Assembly: GCA_910583615.1 (NCBI GenBank)
Contig: CAJTXP010000009.1
Coordinates: forward strand, 1 to 64,000
Length of the DNA stretch: 64,000 bases
Reading direction: 5' to 3'
Source: an uncultured Lachnospiraceae bacterium
GTDB taxonomy: Bacteria; Bacillota; Clostridia; Lachnospirales; Lachnospiraceae
Notes under the pieces: generated by a model
What the model saw: only the letters and a program-made list of their open reading frames with translations
Told to the model about the DNA's origin: nothing
Database searches by the model: none
Shown: piece by piece, positions 1-7,738 of the stretch
How the letters are laid out: every line of letters starts with the position of its first letter
How positions within the stretch are numbered: the first letter of the stretch is position 1
Position numbers and translations under genes: made by a program

Positions 1-102
1 CCTTGTAACTTATTAACTCTATAGCTCTTGTGGCTATATCATTATTATACTAGGAAGAAAATCAGTGATTATACCTTTAAGTGTGAAAAATCAAAGTTAT
101 AG

Positions 103-399
103 AGACATCAGGAATTACGAGTGATTATAAAGAGGCATTATGTGAATTATGAAGATAACAGTGCATTTCGCAGGTGGAAATTTATTTCTGTATGTAAAGA
201 AGTAGATCAAGATGTGTATACCTGAGATGATGTGTTTAAACGTTTTGAACTTCAGTATACAGCGTTGTTAAAGCGTTTGAATTATGACAGAGAATGTCCT
301 GCGAAAGGACTTTTAGAGGAGGCAAAGGATCATGAGGGAAGAAAAAAAGTAGATAAAATGACAAAGATTGCGATGACAGCAGGAAGTGAAGCAAATTAA
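103..399 (+). pseudogene. degenerate coding remnant, family not recognised
   Basis: A plus-strand frame runs from the stop at 100-102 to TAA at 397-399 and is broken by one TGA at 223-225. Downstream of that TGA the translation looks protein-like (…RFELQYTALLKRLNYDRE…, then a Lys/Glu-rich tail). No ATG with a ribosome site opens the frame. The surrounding DNA is AT-rich compared with the rest of the window. The simplest reading is the 3' end of a decayed gene. It could also be chance open frame in AT-rich sequence. I recognise no family. Confidence 0.3.
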
Positions 400-426
400 G
401 TAAAAAATTTCAGGAGGAACATACAT

Positions 427-789
427 ATGAAAGATATGATTGCATACTGCGGACTGGACTGCGAAAAATGCAATGCTTATCTTGCAACGATTAACGACGA
501 TCAGGCGCTGCGTGAGAAAACTGCGAAACTGTGGGCCGAGTTAAATGATGTGCCTATTCTGCCCGAGCATATCAACTGTGAGGGCTGCCGTGTTGACGGA
601 ATGAAGACCATATACTGTGACAGCCTTTGCGCCGTTCGCCAATGTGCGGTTCAAAAAGGGGTGACAACGTGCGGTGACTGTCAGGGTTTTGAGACATGCC
701 GGACGGTTGGAACGATCCTCGCAGATGCGCCCGACGCTTTGGAAAATCTGCGTCAGGCCTCGGAGGAAACGGACCGTGAACAACAGTAA
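427..789 (+). CDS. DUF3795-type cysteine-rich protein
   Basis: A 120-residue protein with an AGGAGG site eight bases before ATG. It opens with a YCGLDCEKC segment and carries further Cys pairs (NCEGC, CDSLC, CGDC) through its length. This Cys spacing is typical of the small DUF3795 family, which is presumed to bind metal but has no established reaction. No signal peptide or membrane segment is visible, so it is probably cytoplasmic. It is the first intact gene of the accessory stretch. Family assignment is fairly secure; function is unknown. Confidence 0.75.
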   Translation: MKDMIAYCGLDCEKCNAYLATINDDQALREKTAKLWAELNDVPILPEHINCEGCRVDGMKTIYCDSLCAVRQCAVQKGVTTCGDCQGFETCRTVGTILADAPDALENLRQASEETDREQQ

Positions 790-844
790 ACCGGCCTTTA
801 CTTCCAGTAGAACATAAAACAGCATTGAAAAAGGATGTTTATTT

Positions 845-1480
845 ATGGAAGAAACAAAGATAGTATTTTTATCAGACAACAGAAAAGTTGTTTTGGAAGA
901 CGATGATGATATCATTCTGTCTTTCGTTTCCGATGATAAAGCAGAGAGCAGATTTGAGGTTCCTTATCCTTGCGGCGGTTATGGCGGAGGGTGGCTTACG
1001 CTTTCTCCATCCAAAAACTATGTGGTCTTTTCTTATTTTTCAGGTGAAAGCGAAGAAGGATTCTGTCTGTTTAACATTGAGGGTAATCAGTTAAAGCTGG
1101 TATATGATTCTGGATATTTGTATGGAGAGGAAGCAAATTACAGCTTTGTAAATAATGAGAGGATTTTGGTTCAAACCTTTCGCACCGGCGCATGGTATCA
1201 GGAAAATGCAGAAGCAGACGAAAATGGAGATCTGTACTATGAATTTGGGGAGCTGAATCTGTTTTACATGGAAACGCAGGAACTGAGCAGGCATACGATT
1301 CATGTTTATCCTTCTGATGACTGGGAAGAAGAGGTGACCGATGTGGGCACATTTGCATTTTCTGATCTGAACGGCAGTGAATTTCATGTCACCGTACCAT
1401 GGGGGAAAGCAACATTTTATGCGCCGCTGGAAAGCGTTCTTGTTATCAGGCCGGAGAAAAATCCCGACTTGTCAAAATAA
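845..1480 (+). CDS. acidic hypothetical protein (211 aa)
   Basis: An open frame of 211 codons with a weak AAAGGA site upstream of ATG. The product is very acidic, with a run of Asp near residues 19-23 and many Glu/Asp later. It is rich in alternating aromatic and hydrophobic residues that suggest beta strands, and it lacks a signal peptide. I do not recognise a family. It lies 40 bases before a broken SUKH immunity-type gene. Small acidic proteins in such places are often antitoxin or immunity proteins, but nothing in the sequence proves this. Confidence 0.6.
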   Translation: MEETKIVFLSDNRKVVLEDDDDIILSFVSDDKAESRFEVPYPCGGYGGGWLTLSPSKNYVVFSYFSGESEEGFCLFNIEGNQLKLVYDSGYLYGEEANYSFVNNERILVQTFRTGAWYQENAEADENGDLYYEFGELNLFYMETQELSRHTIHVYPSDDWEEEVTDVGTFAFSDLNGSEFHVTVPWGKATFYAPLESVLVIRPEKNPDLSK

Positions 1481-1520
1481 ACAGACAGGGCAAAAAATCA
1501 AAATACAGGGAGAAACAAAT

Positions 1521-2139
1521 ATGCCGATTTACGAACCGAAGGAATATGAAAAAGTAATCAGACGGATTCAGGAGAAGGTAAAAACACTTCCTGTTAAAAT
1601 GGGCGAATGCCTTTCGTAAGAAACGATCGCGGCGTTTGAAGAATGCCATAGAATCCAACTGCCGCAGGCGTACCGCATGTTTTTAAAAGAAGTTGGAAAT
1701 GGCTGTGAACATATGTTTGAAGGCTGCCGCCTGAATGATCTGGAAAGCAGTCTGTGTCAGGAGCTGGCGTCCCCCTTTCTGCTTGACCGGTTCTGGATCT
1801 GGGAGGACGACGAAAGGGATGCCGATATCATTGAGACTGAAAGGGACCATAAAGTTTATCGGGGGAATATGGAACTGATCAATCTGGGGTGCTGCATGAG
1901 TTATCGTTTGATCATAATCGGGAAATGCCGGGGCGAAGTCTGGAACTTTACGGATGTAGGCGTCCAGCCCTGCTGTGAGCGGCAGGATTTCCCGGGGTGG
2001 TTTGAGCTGTGGCTGGATCATCAGGAGAAAACGGACTATTTCAAGGACTATGTGTATGGGGAAACGGATCAGGAATGAAGACTGGTTTTTCCTGACAGAA
2101 CAGTTTCTGGAGCTGGACAAAAGCAGGGAAAATCAGTAA
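1521..2139 (+). pseudogene. SUKH (SMI1/KNR4) domain protein, disrupted twice
   Basis: From ATG 1521 the frame reads 32 codons to an in-frame TAA at 1617-1619, then continues in the same frame with a SUKH-like core (FEECHRIQLPQAYRMFLKEV) to TGA at 2076-2078. A sensible C-terminal tail (NEDWFFLTEQFLELDKS) lies in the +1 frame from about 2059 to TAA at 2137-2139. This implies a one-base shift near the GGGG/AAA run at 2058-2064. SUKH proteins commonly act as immunity proteins against polymorphic toxins. A shorter product from an internal start (ATG 1677) is possible. No cognate toxin is visible nearby. Confidence 0.7.
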
Positions 2140-2154
2140 AATAATAAAGGATCA

Positions 2155-2199
2155 TATATTATCTAAAAATGGATATAATATTACAATATAGATAATATA
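2155..2199. promoter_or_regulatory. perfect inverted repeat, probable HipB operator
   Basis: TATATTATCTA at 2155-2165 is repeated as its exact reverse complement at 2189-2199, separated by 23 bases that include a TATAAT hexamer at 2174-2179. It lies about 80 bases upstream of the XRE/HipB-like gene. HipB-type antitoxins normally bind paired palindromic operators over their own promoter, so autoregulation is the natural reading. No good -35 box accompanies the TATAAT. Confidence 0.55.
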
Positions 2200-2280
2200 C
2201 TAGCTGTTTATCTGTGAAAAATATTTGAGAAAAGCAGGGAAGAAGTGACGGAGTTCCATTCAGAAAGGAGGCATGACCCG

Positions 2281-2556
2281 GTGACTGGTTTTGTGTGGGA
2301 GACGGCAGAAGAAATTAATGGAGATCTTGCAAAACGTATCCGGAATATCAGAAGGCGCAGGAAAATCTCACAGGAAGAGCTGAGCCGCAGAAGCGGAGTC
2401 AGCTATGGTTCCATCAAAAGATTTGAAACATCCGGACAGATTTCGCTGCTGTCCCTGACGAAGATCGCCATGGCGCTGGACTGTGCAGAAGAGATCAAAG
2501 GACTGTTTACAGCAGTTCCCTATCAGAGCCTTGAGGAGGTTATACGTGAGAATTGA
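2281..2556 (+). CDS. hipB: HipB-like XRE-family antitoxin/repressor
   Basis: A 91-residue DNA-binding protein. GTG 2281 is chosen because AAAGGAGG lies nine bases before it; an in-frame GTG at 2245 lacks such a site. An XRE helix-turn-helix occupies roughly residues 17-72 (KRIRNIRRRRKISQEELSRR, then SGVSYGSIKRFE). The stop overlaps the start of the hipA-like gene, as usual in hipBA operons. HipB proteins bind HipA and repress the operon. The inverted repeat at 2155-2199 is the likely operator. The gene symbol rests on this context rather than on sequence identity. Confidence 0.75.
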   Translation: MTGFVWETAEEINGDLAKRIRNIRRRRKISQEELSRRSGVSYGSIKRFETSGQISLLSLTKIAMALDCAEEIKGLFTAVPYQSLEEVIREN

Positions 2557-3667
2557 TAAAAAGCTTCAGGTGTTTTATAAAGAACGACTGGTTGGAACGC
2601 TTGTCATGACCAGAGAGCATAAAGCTGCATTTGCGTATGATGACGGCTGGCTGGGGGACGGATTTTCCATCAGCCCGTTTTCTCTTCCCTTGAAAAAGCA
2701 GGTATTTGTGCCGGTAAAAGATTATTTTCAGGGATTATTTGGCTGTTTTGCAGACAGTCTTCCGGATGCATGGGGAAATCTTCTGCTGGATCGTCTGTTA
2801 AAGCGGAAAGGAATTGCAAAAGACGAATTGAGTGTTTTGAATCGTCTGGCAATTGTCGGAAGCTCCGGCATGGGTGCATTAACCTATCAGCCGGAATTAT
2901 GGATGGGAACGGCTGCTGTGCCAGGCGATCTGGATGAACTGGAACAGGAATGTCAGAAGATACTTCATGCACAATATTCGGAAAATCTGGACGTGCTGTA
3001 TCAGTTGGGCGGAACCAGCGGCGGGGCCAGACCGAAAATCATGACAAGGATTGATGGGGAAGACTGGATCATAAAATTTCCGGCACATGTGGACAAGGAG
3101 ACAACCGGGCGCATGGAGTACGAATATTCCCTGTGCGCAAAAGAATGCGGAATTCCCATGACAGAGACGAGACTGTTTCCTTCAAAGCGGTGCGACGGAT
3201 ATTTTGGAACCAGAAGATTTGACAGAGGGCCGGAAGGGGAACGGATTCATGTGCTGACGGCGGCTGCGCTGCTGGAACTGGACTACCGCCAGCCAAGCCT
3301 GGATTATCACAGCCTGATGAAGCTGACAAAGATTTTGACAAGAGATCATCAGCAGGAGATGGAGAGCATGTTCCGAAGGATGTGCTTCAATGTATTCGCT
3401 CATAACAGGGATGATCATTCCAAGAATTTTTCCTGGATGTATGATGAGAAGACGGATACCTGGAGCTTAAGTCCTGCGTATGATCTTACTTACAGCTCAA
3501 CCTGTTATGGAGAACATACCACGACCGTGGACGGCAATGGGAGAAATCCCGGGAGGAAAGAACTGCTGGCTGTTGGGGGCCAGGCAGGATTGAAACGGCA
3601 GGTCTGTGAGGAAATGATAGATGAAATCGAGAATAAAGTGCGGGGAATGCTGGGAGAATGGGTGTGA
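2546..3667 (+). CDS. hipA: HipA-like serine/threonine kinase toxin
   Basis: A 373-residue protein. GTG 2546 follows GAGGAGGT at a five-base gap and overlaps the hipB stop by 11 bases. The N-terminal part matches the HipA N-lobe (LPDAWGNLLLDRLL, then a glycine-rich VGSSGMGAL). The C-lobe keeps kinase motifs: RDDHSKNFSW with catalytic Asp/Asn and SPAYDLTYS with the metal-binding Asp. HipA toxins phosphorylate translation components (glutamyl-tRNA synthetase in E. coli) and cause dormancy. All visible motifs look intact, so an active kinase is likely. Target and physiological role here are unknown. Confidence 0.85.
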   Translation: MRIDKKLQVFYKERLVGTLVMTREHKAAFAYDDGWLGDGFSISPFSLPLKKQVFVPVKDYFQGLFGCFADSLPDAWGNLLLDRLLKRKGIAKDELSVLNRLAIVGSSGMGALTYQPELWMGTAAVPGDLDELEQECQKILHAQYSENLDVLYQLGGTSGGARPKIMTRIDGEDWIIKFPAHVDKETTGRMEYEYSLCAKECGIPMTETRLFPSKRCDGYFGTRRFDRGPEGERIHVLTAAALLELDYRQPSLDYHSLMKLTKILTRDHQQEMESMFRRMCFNVFAHNRDDHSKNFSWMYDEKTDTWSLSPAYDLTYSSTCYGEHTTTVDGNGRNPGRKELLAVGGQAGLKRQVCEEMIDEIENKVRGMLGEWV

Positions 3668-3680
3668 GAGGAGGCTGACC

Positions 3681-4406
3681 ATGCGCGCATATATCCACGC
3701 ATTTCAGGGCAGGCCCTGGAATGAAGAATGCCAGGCGGCATATGACGGCTTTACCAGTCTTGGCATAGAATGCGTTCTGTTTACAACAAATGAAGAACTT
3801 GATGGAAGAGCAGGGGAAGATATTGTTGTAGGCGGAATGCTTATCATGCATCACAGCTTTGCGGAACTGGGGATACAGCTGCCTGATTACAACTATCCGG
3901 AAGAGCTTCGCAGTTATCTGGGAAGAAGGATCTGGAAGATCAGGCTGGGCGATCTTCTGCGGGAAAGGCTTCCTGTATTCATCAAGCCGGCGGAAGAAAA
4001 GGCGGCGAAAGGAATCATTGTAAACAGCAGGGAGGATCTCCGGGAATACAGTCATATGGATCCTTATGCAGAAATACTCTGCAGTGAAGTGGTCCGTTTT
4101 CAGTCTGAGTGGAGATGCTTTGTCCGATACAGAGAGATATTGGGAATACAGCATTACAGCGGCGATCCTCAGAAGATACCGGATCGGGAAATCCTCCAGT
4201 GCGCAATACAGAAATACAAGAAAATACCGGCTGGATGCTCGCTGGACTTTGGCGTTACAGATGATGGAAGGACTTTACTGATCGAGATGAACGACGGGTT
4301 TGCGATCGGGTGCTATGGTCTGGACCCTGTGCTGTACGCGGAAATGTTATATGCCAGGTGGTCGCAGCTGGTTGGGGTGAAGGACTGCTTTCTTCAGAGA
4401 AAATAA
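3681..4406 (+). CDS. ATP-grasp domain protein (DUF4343-like)
   Basis: A 241-residue cytoplasmic protein. ATG 3681 has an AGAGGAGG site and lies 13 bases after the hipA stop, so the three genes are probably one transcript. The C-terminal half looks like an ATP-grasp fold: VFIKPAEEKAAKGI (nucleotide-binding Lys), SEWRCFVRYREILG, CSLDFGV, and LLIEMNDGFAIG (metal-binding Glu/Asn). ATP-grasp enzymes ligate carboxylates to amines or thiols. Substrate is unknown. It could be a passenger in the hipBA operon or an unrelated ligase. Confidence 0.7.
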   Translation: MRAYIHAFQGRPWNEECQAAYDGFTSLGIECVLFTTNEELDGRAGEDIVVGGMLIMHHSFAELGIQLPDYNYPEELRSYLGRRIWKIRLGDLLRERLPVFIKPAEEKAAKGIIVNSREDLREYSHMDPYAEILCSEVVRFQSEWRCFVRYREILGIQHYSGDPQKIPDREILQCAIQKYKKIPAGCSLDFGVTDDGRTLLIEMNDGFAIGCYGLDPVLYAEMLYARWSQLVGVKDCFLQRK

Positions 4407-4428
4407 GAATACAAGGAGAGATGAAAAG

Positions 4429-4839
4429 ATGTGGAAATGTCCAAAGTGCGGGCGCACGTTTAAAAGGCAGGGTCAGGATCATTACTGCGGGAAAGCGCCG
4501 GAAACGATCGAAGAATATATTGCGGCGCTTCCAGAGGAAGTACAGCCGTATTTGACGGAACTTCGGAATGCACTGCGCGCGGCGCTTCCGGAGGCGGAAG
4601 AGCGGATCTCATGGAGTATGCCGACCTATTGGAAAAAGCATAACATCATCCATTTTGCCGGGTTCAAAAACCATGCGGGCCTGTATCCGGGTCCGGAGGC
4701 AGTTCTGGAGTTTGCCGAACGTCTGACAGAATACAGGACCAGTAAGGGAACCATACAGCTTCCATACAGCCGGCCGGTTCCGGCGGAGCTGGTCTCTGAC
4801 ATTGCCAGATGGTGCCTGGAGACAGGGAACCATCCGTAA
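4429..4839 (+). CDS. DUF1801-domain protein with N-terminal zinc-ribbon-like segment
   Basis: A 136-residue protein with a GGAG site before ATG. Residues 1-21 carry CPKCG and a later YCG, a small Cys motif. The rest follows the DUF1801 pattern: EYIAALPEEVQPYLTELRNA, RISWSMPTYWKKHNIIHFAG, then HAGLYPGPEAV. DUF1801 proteins are small alpha/beta proteins related to Bacillus YdhG and frataxin-like folds; no firm function is known. It is the last plus-strand gene of the accessory block and faces a convergent gene. Confidence 0.75.
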   Translation: MWKCPKCGRTFKRQGQDHYCGKAPETIEEYIAALPEEVQPYLTELRNALRAALPEAEERISWSMPTYWKKHNIIHFAGFKNHAGLYPGPEAVLEFAERLTEYRTSKGTIQLPYSRPVPAELVSDIARWCLETGNHP

Positions 4840-4885
4840 GAAAAAAGCAACCGATGATTTTACCTACAGGCAGAAACCGACAGGC

Positions 4886-4907
4886 GGGGGCGCTTGGCAA
4901 CACCCCC
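4886..4907. terminator. short GC hairpin between convergent genes
   Basis: GGGGG at 4886-4890 and CCCCC at 4903-4907 can pair across a 12-base loop, followed by ATATTGTTTT on the plus strand. It lies between the stop of the DUF1801 gene and the stop of the minus-strand gene at 4916. The stem is only five pairs, so this is a weak candidate. Confidence 0.3.
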
Positions 4908-4915
4908 ATATTGTT

Positions 4916-5428
4916 TTATACAACAACAGATATCTCTGCCTGCGCCGGCGCTTCCTGAGGAGTTGTCTCTCCTGCGCTGTTATAGACGACAGGCGGCATT
5001 TCCGAAGTGTCGGCGCCGGAAGCTGCCGCGTCAGAGGAACCGGAAGTATCCGTCCCAGAAGTCCCTGCAGTCCCGGCGGAAACAGGCGTTCCTTCCCCGC
5101 TGATCTCGACGGTGTCGCCGTCCGGCTTTCTGCTCTCTTCGATCCGGGCTTCCAGTTCTTTCTGTTCTTCTTTGCGTTTTTCGATGATCTTTTCCTGATC
5201 GGCCTTTGCCTTTTCCTTCATTTCTTTGGCATCTGCCTTCATGCCTTCTTCCGCTTTGGCTTCATACGCTTCTGCCTGGTCTGTCATATCGCCGGCATAT
5301 CCCAGCGCCCGTTCCGCGGTGGCAGTATCCCCTTTCTGCATGGCCTGGCGATAGACGCCCATGGCGGTATCGGACAGATTGATATTGGATCTGGCTCCAA
5401 CCAGTCCTTCTACGGTTTTCATATTCAT
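4916..5428 (-). CDS. hypothetical coiled-coil protein with Ala/Ser/Thr-rich tail
   Basis: A 170-residue product. ATG at 5428 is chosen because AGGAGG lies eight bases upstream; the in-frame ATG at 5434 is only two bases from it. Residues about 40-110 are dense in Lys, Glu and Ala and predict a coiled coil (MKEKAKADQEKIIEKRKEEQ). The last 60 residues are low-complexity Ser/Thr/Gly/Ala/Pro. There is no signal peptide or membrane segment. It lies 108 bases downstream of the kinase gene on the same strand and may share its transcript. I recognise no family. Confidence 0.6.
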   Translation of the reverse strand: MNMKTVEGLVGARSNINLSDTAMGVYRQAMQKGDTATAERALGYAGDMTDQAEAYEAKAEEGMKADAKEMKEKAKADQEKIIEKRKEEQKELEARIEESRKPDGDTVEISGEGTPVSAGTAGTSGTDTSGSSDAAASGADTSEMPPVVYNSAGETTPQEAPAQAEISVVV

Positions 5429-5536
5429 GGACATGACCTCCTGATTTTTATTCGGGCGTTATCATAAGCCCTTACCTTCTTCTTCGGCGGCAATGCAGGC
5501 GGTATCATCTGTTTGTTTCAAAAAGCCGTTTTCCTG

Positions 5537-6901
5537 TCATATGCGGCGGGAAGGCTCCATGGGGAGCAGCGCAGAGACGACAAAGAGATGATCCTTAAGA
5601 TCCATATGCAGGGTGCCGTTATATTTACGGAGCACGTCCTGCACGTTCAAAAGGCCGATTCCGTGTCCGTGGACGGGATGCTTTCCGGCGGACCGGACCG
5701 CGTCCATATGTTCCAGAACCGTGCAGTTTTTGATTTCCAGAAGAAAACATTTTTTTATTGGCCGTGCCTGGACGCGGATCCACCGGTCTTCCCCGGGAGA
5801 AAGCTTTCCGCAGGCTTCCAGCGCATTGTCAAGCAGATTGCCGAAGAGCACGCACAGGTCAAATTCGGGAATGCCGCATGCCGGAGGAATTTGTACGTCG
5901 CATTCCCACAGGATGCTGTTTTTTTCCGCCAGCTTTCGTTTCTGATACAGAAGGGCGTCTACGGCGCTGTTTCCGGTGGCTTCCGCGCCGGCTCCCGGAT
6001 CTGCGCACTGCTCCATCTGTTTCAGATAGTCCGCGATTTTGGCCCATTCACTGCGTTCCACCAGACCCGACAGGGCGATGACGTGATTTTTCATGTCATG
6101 GCGCAGGCGTTCCGACTGGCGGTACTGCTGTTCCAGCATCCGGAAAGCGGCGATCTGTGCGTGATACCGGCTGCTTTTCTGCTGCTCCGTGCAGATCGTC
6201 TCCATTCCGAAAAGGTAGCAGCCCGCCGCGAACATGGACAGGGCGGTCAGGACGCACAGTTCCCCGTGGCTGAAAAGCTGGTCGTAATAGATGCCCAGGC
6301 CGGCGCTGCTTCTGACCAGAATGCCGTTGGAGGCGCTCCAGTTGGCGACATCGATCACCGCCGTGATTCCAAGGAGCGGGGCGGACAGGACTGCGTGCCA
6401 TTTCCTGCTTTTATCGAAAAACAGGACGTCAAGGTCCAGACGGATCCGAATCCGGCGAAGAACAAGAAGGACCATGGCCGTGCAGAGACAGAGGATCGGG
6501 ACGGCTTCCGTCTGACCCAGAAGAGGCGCCTGGATATGCCATACCGTATGCAGGACAAAGAGCGCAAGGCAGGACAGAAAGGATTCGCAGAAATTTGCCG
6601 TCAGCGTTACGGCGGCGATCAGCACCGAAGCCGTCAGCAGTTTTTTCGCGGCGTGCGACCGGAAAAAGAGAAAGACGGCTCCCAGAAAGAGGAGGTGCTT
6701 CAGCAGGACAGAAAGGATGTAGGGGCTCTGAGCGGATGCGCAGGCCTTCCAGAGCAGACGAAGAGCGGCCTGACTGAAGAAAAGGCAGACCGGGAACGCC
6801 CATCGACGGTTCCAGCGGGGATTAAGATGCTCCCGGCAGAGCCGGTCGACGGCCCATACGGAGACCATGAGACAGGGCAGCAGGAAAAGAAGTTCTTTCA
6901 C
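5537..6901 (-). CDS. GHKL-family (AgrC-type) sensor histidine kinase
   Basis: A 454-residue membrane kinase. Six or so hydrophobic segments fill residues 1-235, followed by a cytoplasmic kinase. The phosphoacceptor motif is RLRHDMKNH. The ATPase domain keeps an N box (NLLDNALEA) and a G box (GHGIGL). This is the AgrC/GHKL layout, used to sense peptides or membrane-active compounds. Its start overlaps the end of the response-regulator gene by four bases, so the pair is translationally coupled. No AgrB or AgrD is nearby; the adjacent ABC exporter is the more likely functional partner. Confidence 0.85.
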   Translation of the reverse strand: MKELLFLLPCLMVSVWAVDRLCREHLNPRWNRRWAFPVCLFFSQAALRLLWKACASAQSPYILSVLLKHLLFLGAVFLFFRSHAAKKLLTASVLIAAVTLTANFCESFLSCLALFVLHTVWHIQAPLLGQTEAVPILCLCTAMVLLVLRRIRIRLDLDVLFFDKSRKWHAVLSAPLLGITAVIDVANWSASNGILVRSSAGLGIYYDQLFSHGELCVLTALSMFAAGCYLFGMETICTEQQKSSRYHAQIAAFRMLEQQYRQSERLRHDMKNHVIALSGLVERSEWAKIADYLKQMEQCADPGAGAEATGNSAVDALLYQKRKLAEKNSILWECDVQIPPACGIPEFDLCVLFGNLLDNALEACGKLSPGEDRWIRVQARPIKKCFLLEIKNCTVLEHMDAVRSAGKHPVHGHGIGLLNVQDVLRKYNGTLHMDLKDHLFVVSALLPMEPSRRI

Positions 6902-7614
6902 AGGATCCCTCCGTTTTTTCTCATGCAGGCAAGCAGCTCCGCGCAGAAATCGTCATATCTTCTTTTGGCGATGGGGATCCGTTCCCCGTTGTCGAGAAGA
7001 AGCTCCTGACGGTTGTAGGAGTCCACATAGTTCAGGTTTACAAGAAAGCTTTTGTGGCATCGGAAGAAACCTTTGCCCTGCAGCCGGTCCTCCAGGACGC
7101 GGATCTGCTCATAATAGGCAAAACGGTCCGCTGTCTCATGGACCTCGATCATGCGGCCGCGGATTTCAAAATACCGGATGTTGTCAAGGAAGACTTTTTT
7201 CTGCTGCCGTTCCCGCCGGATGACCAGATATTCCCGGGGATGTTTTCTGGTTTTCTGGACAGCTCTCAGAAGGACTGTCGCCAGTTTCCGGTCGTCGATC
7301 GGTTTCAGGAGATAATGAAAGGCTTCCACATCGTAGGCGTTCCATACATAATCCCGACTGGAGGAGATGAAGATCAGGATCTGGTCGGATGCCTGCCGGC
7401 GGAACCGCCGGGCAGTCTCCAGCCCGTCAAGCCCCTGCATCAGGATATCCAGAAAAAGAATGTCAAAATGTCCTGCTTCCTGAAGGAGCGCATTTCCGTT
7501 ATAAAACTGCCGGATGGTACAGGAGAGGTTCCTTTGCTCCAGAATCTCCCGGATCTTATTGGAAAGCGTGCAGCACTGGAGCACTTCATCATCGCATACG
7601 GCGATGGACAGCAT
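6898..7614 (-). CDS. LytTR-family response regulator (AgrA-type)
   Basis: A 238-residue regulator with an N-terminal receiver (AVCDDE acidic pair, FLDILMQGLDG phosphoacceptor Asp) and a C-terminal LytTR DNA-binding domain (residues about 130-235, with CHKSFLVNLNYV and a final PIAKRRYDD). ATG 7614 is preferred to the in-frame GTG at 7623 because GGCAGGTG sits six bases before it. Kinase and regulator overlap by four bases. LytTR regulators bind paired 9-bp repeats upstream of exporter, bacteriocin or adaptation genes. Its target is not identifiable, but the upstream ABC genes are candidates. Confidence 0.85.
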   Translation of the reverse strand: MLSIAVCDDEVLQCCTLSNKIREILEQRNLSCTIRQFYNGNALLQEAGHFDILFLDILMQGLDGLETARRFRRQASDQILIFISSSRDYVWNAYDVEAFHYLLKPIDDRKLATVLLRAVQKTRKHPREYLVIRRERQQKKVFLDNIRYFEIRGRMIEVHETADRFAYYEQIRVLEDRLQGKGFFRCHKSFLVNLNYVDSYNRQELLLDNGERIPIAKRRYDDFCAELLACMRKNGGIL

Positions 7615-7738
7615 AAGATTCACCTGCCTTATTAATTAAAACGTTTCTTTTCAATATGTCGGCAGAAATGGGGCAAAAGTTTCCTGATCTGATGTAAACG
7701 GGCGGATTTCTGCAGAAAACGGCATCGATCCTGGTTCG

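Noticed and set aside
5513..7009. 498-codon open frame on the plus strand
   Set aside because: It is the reverse of the GHKL kinase gene, whose motifs are unmistakable.
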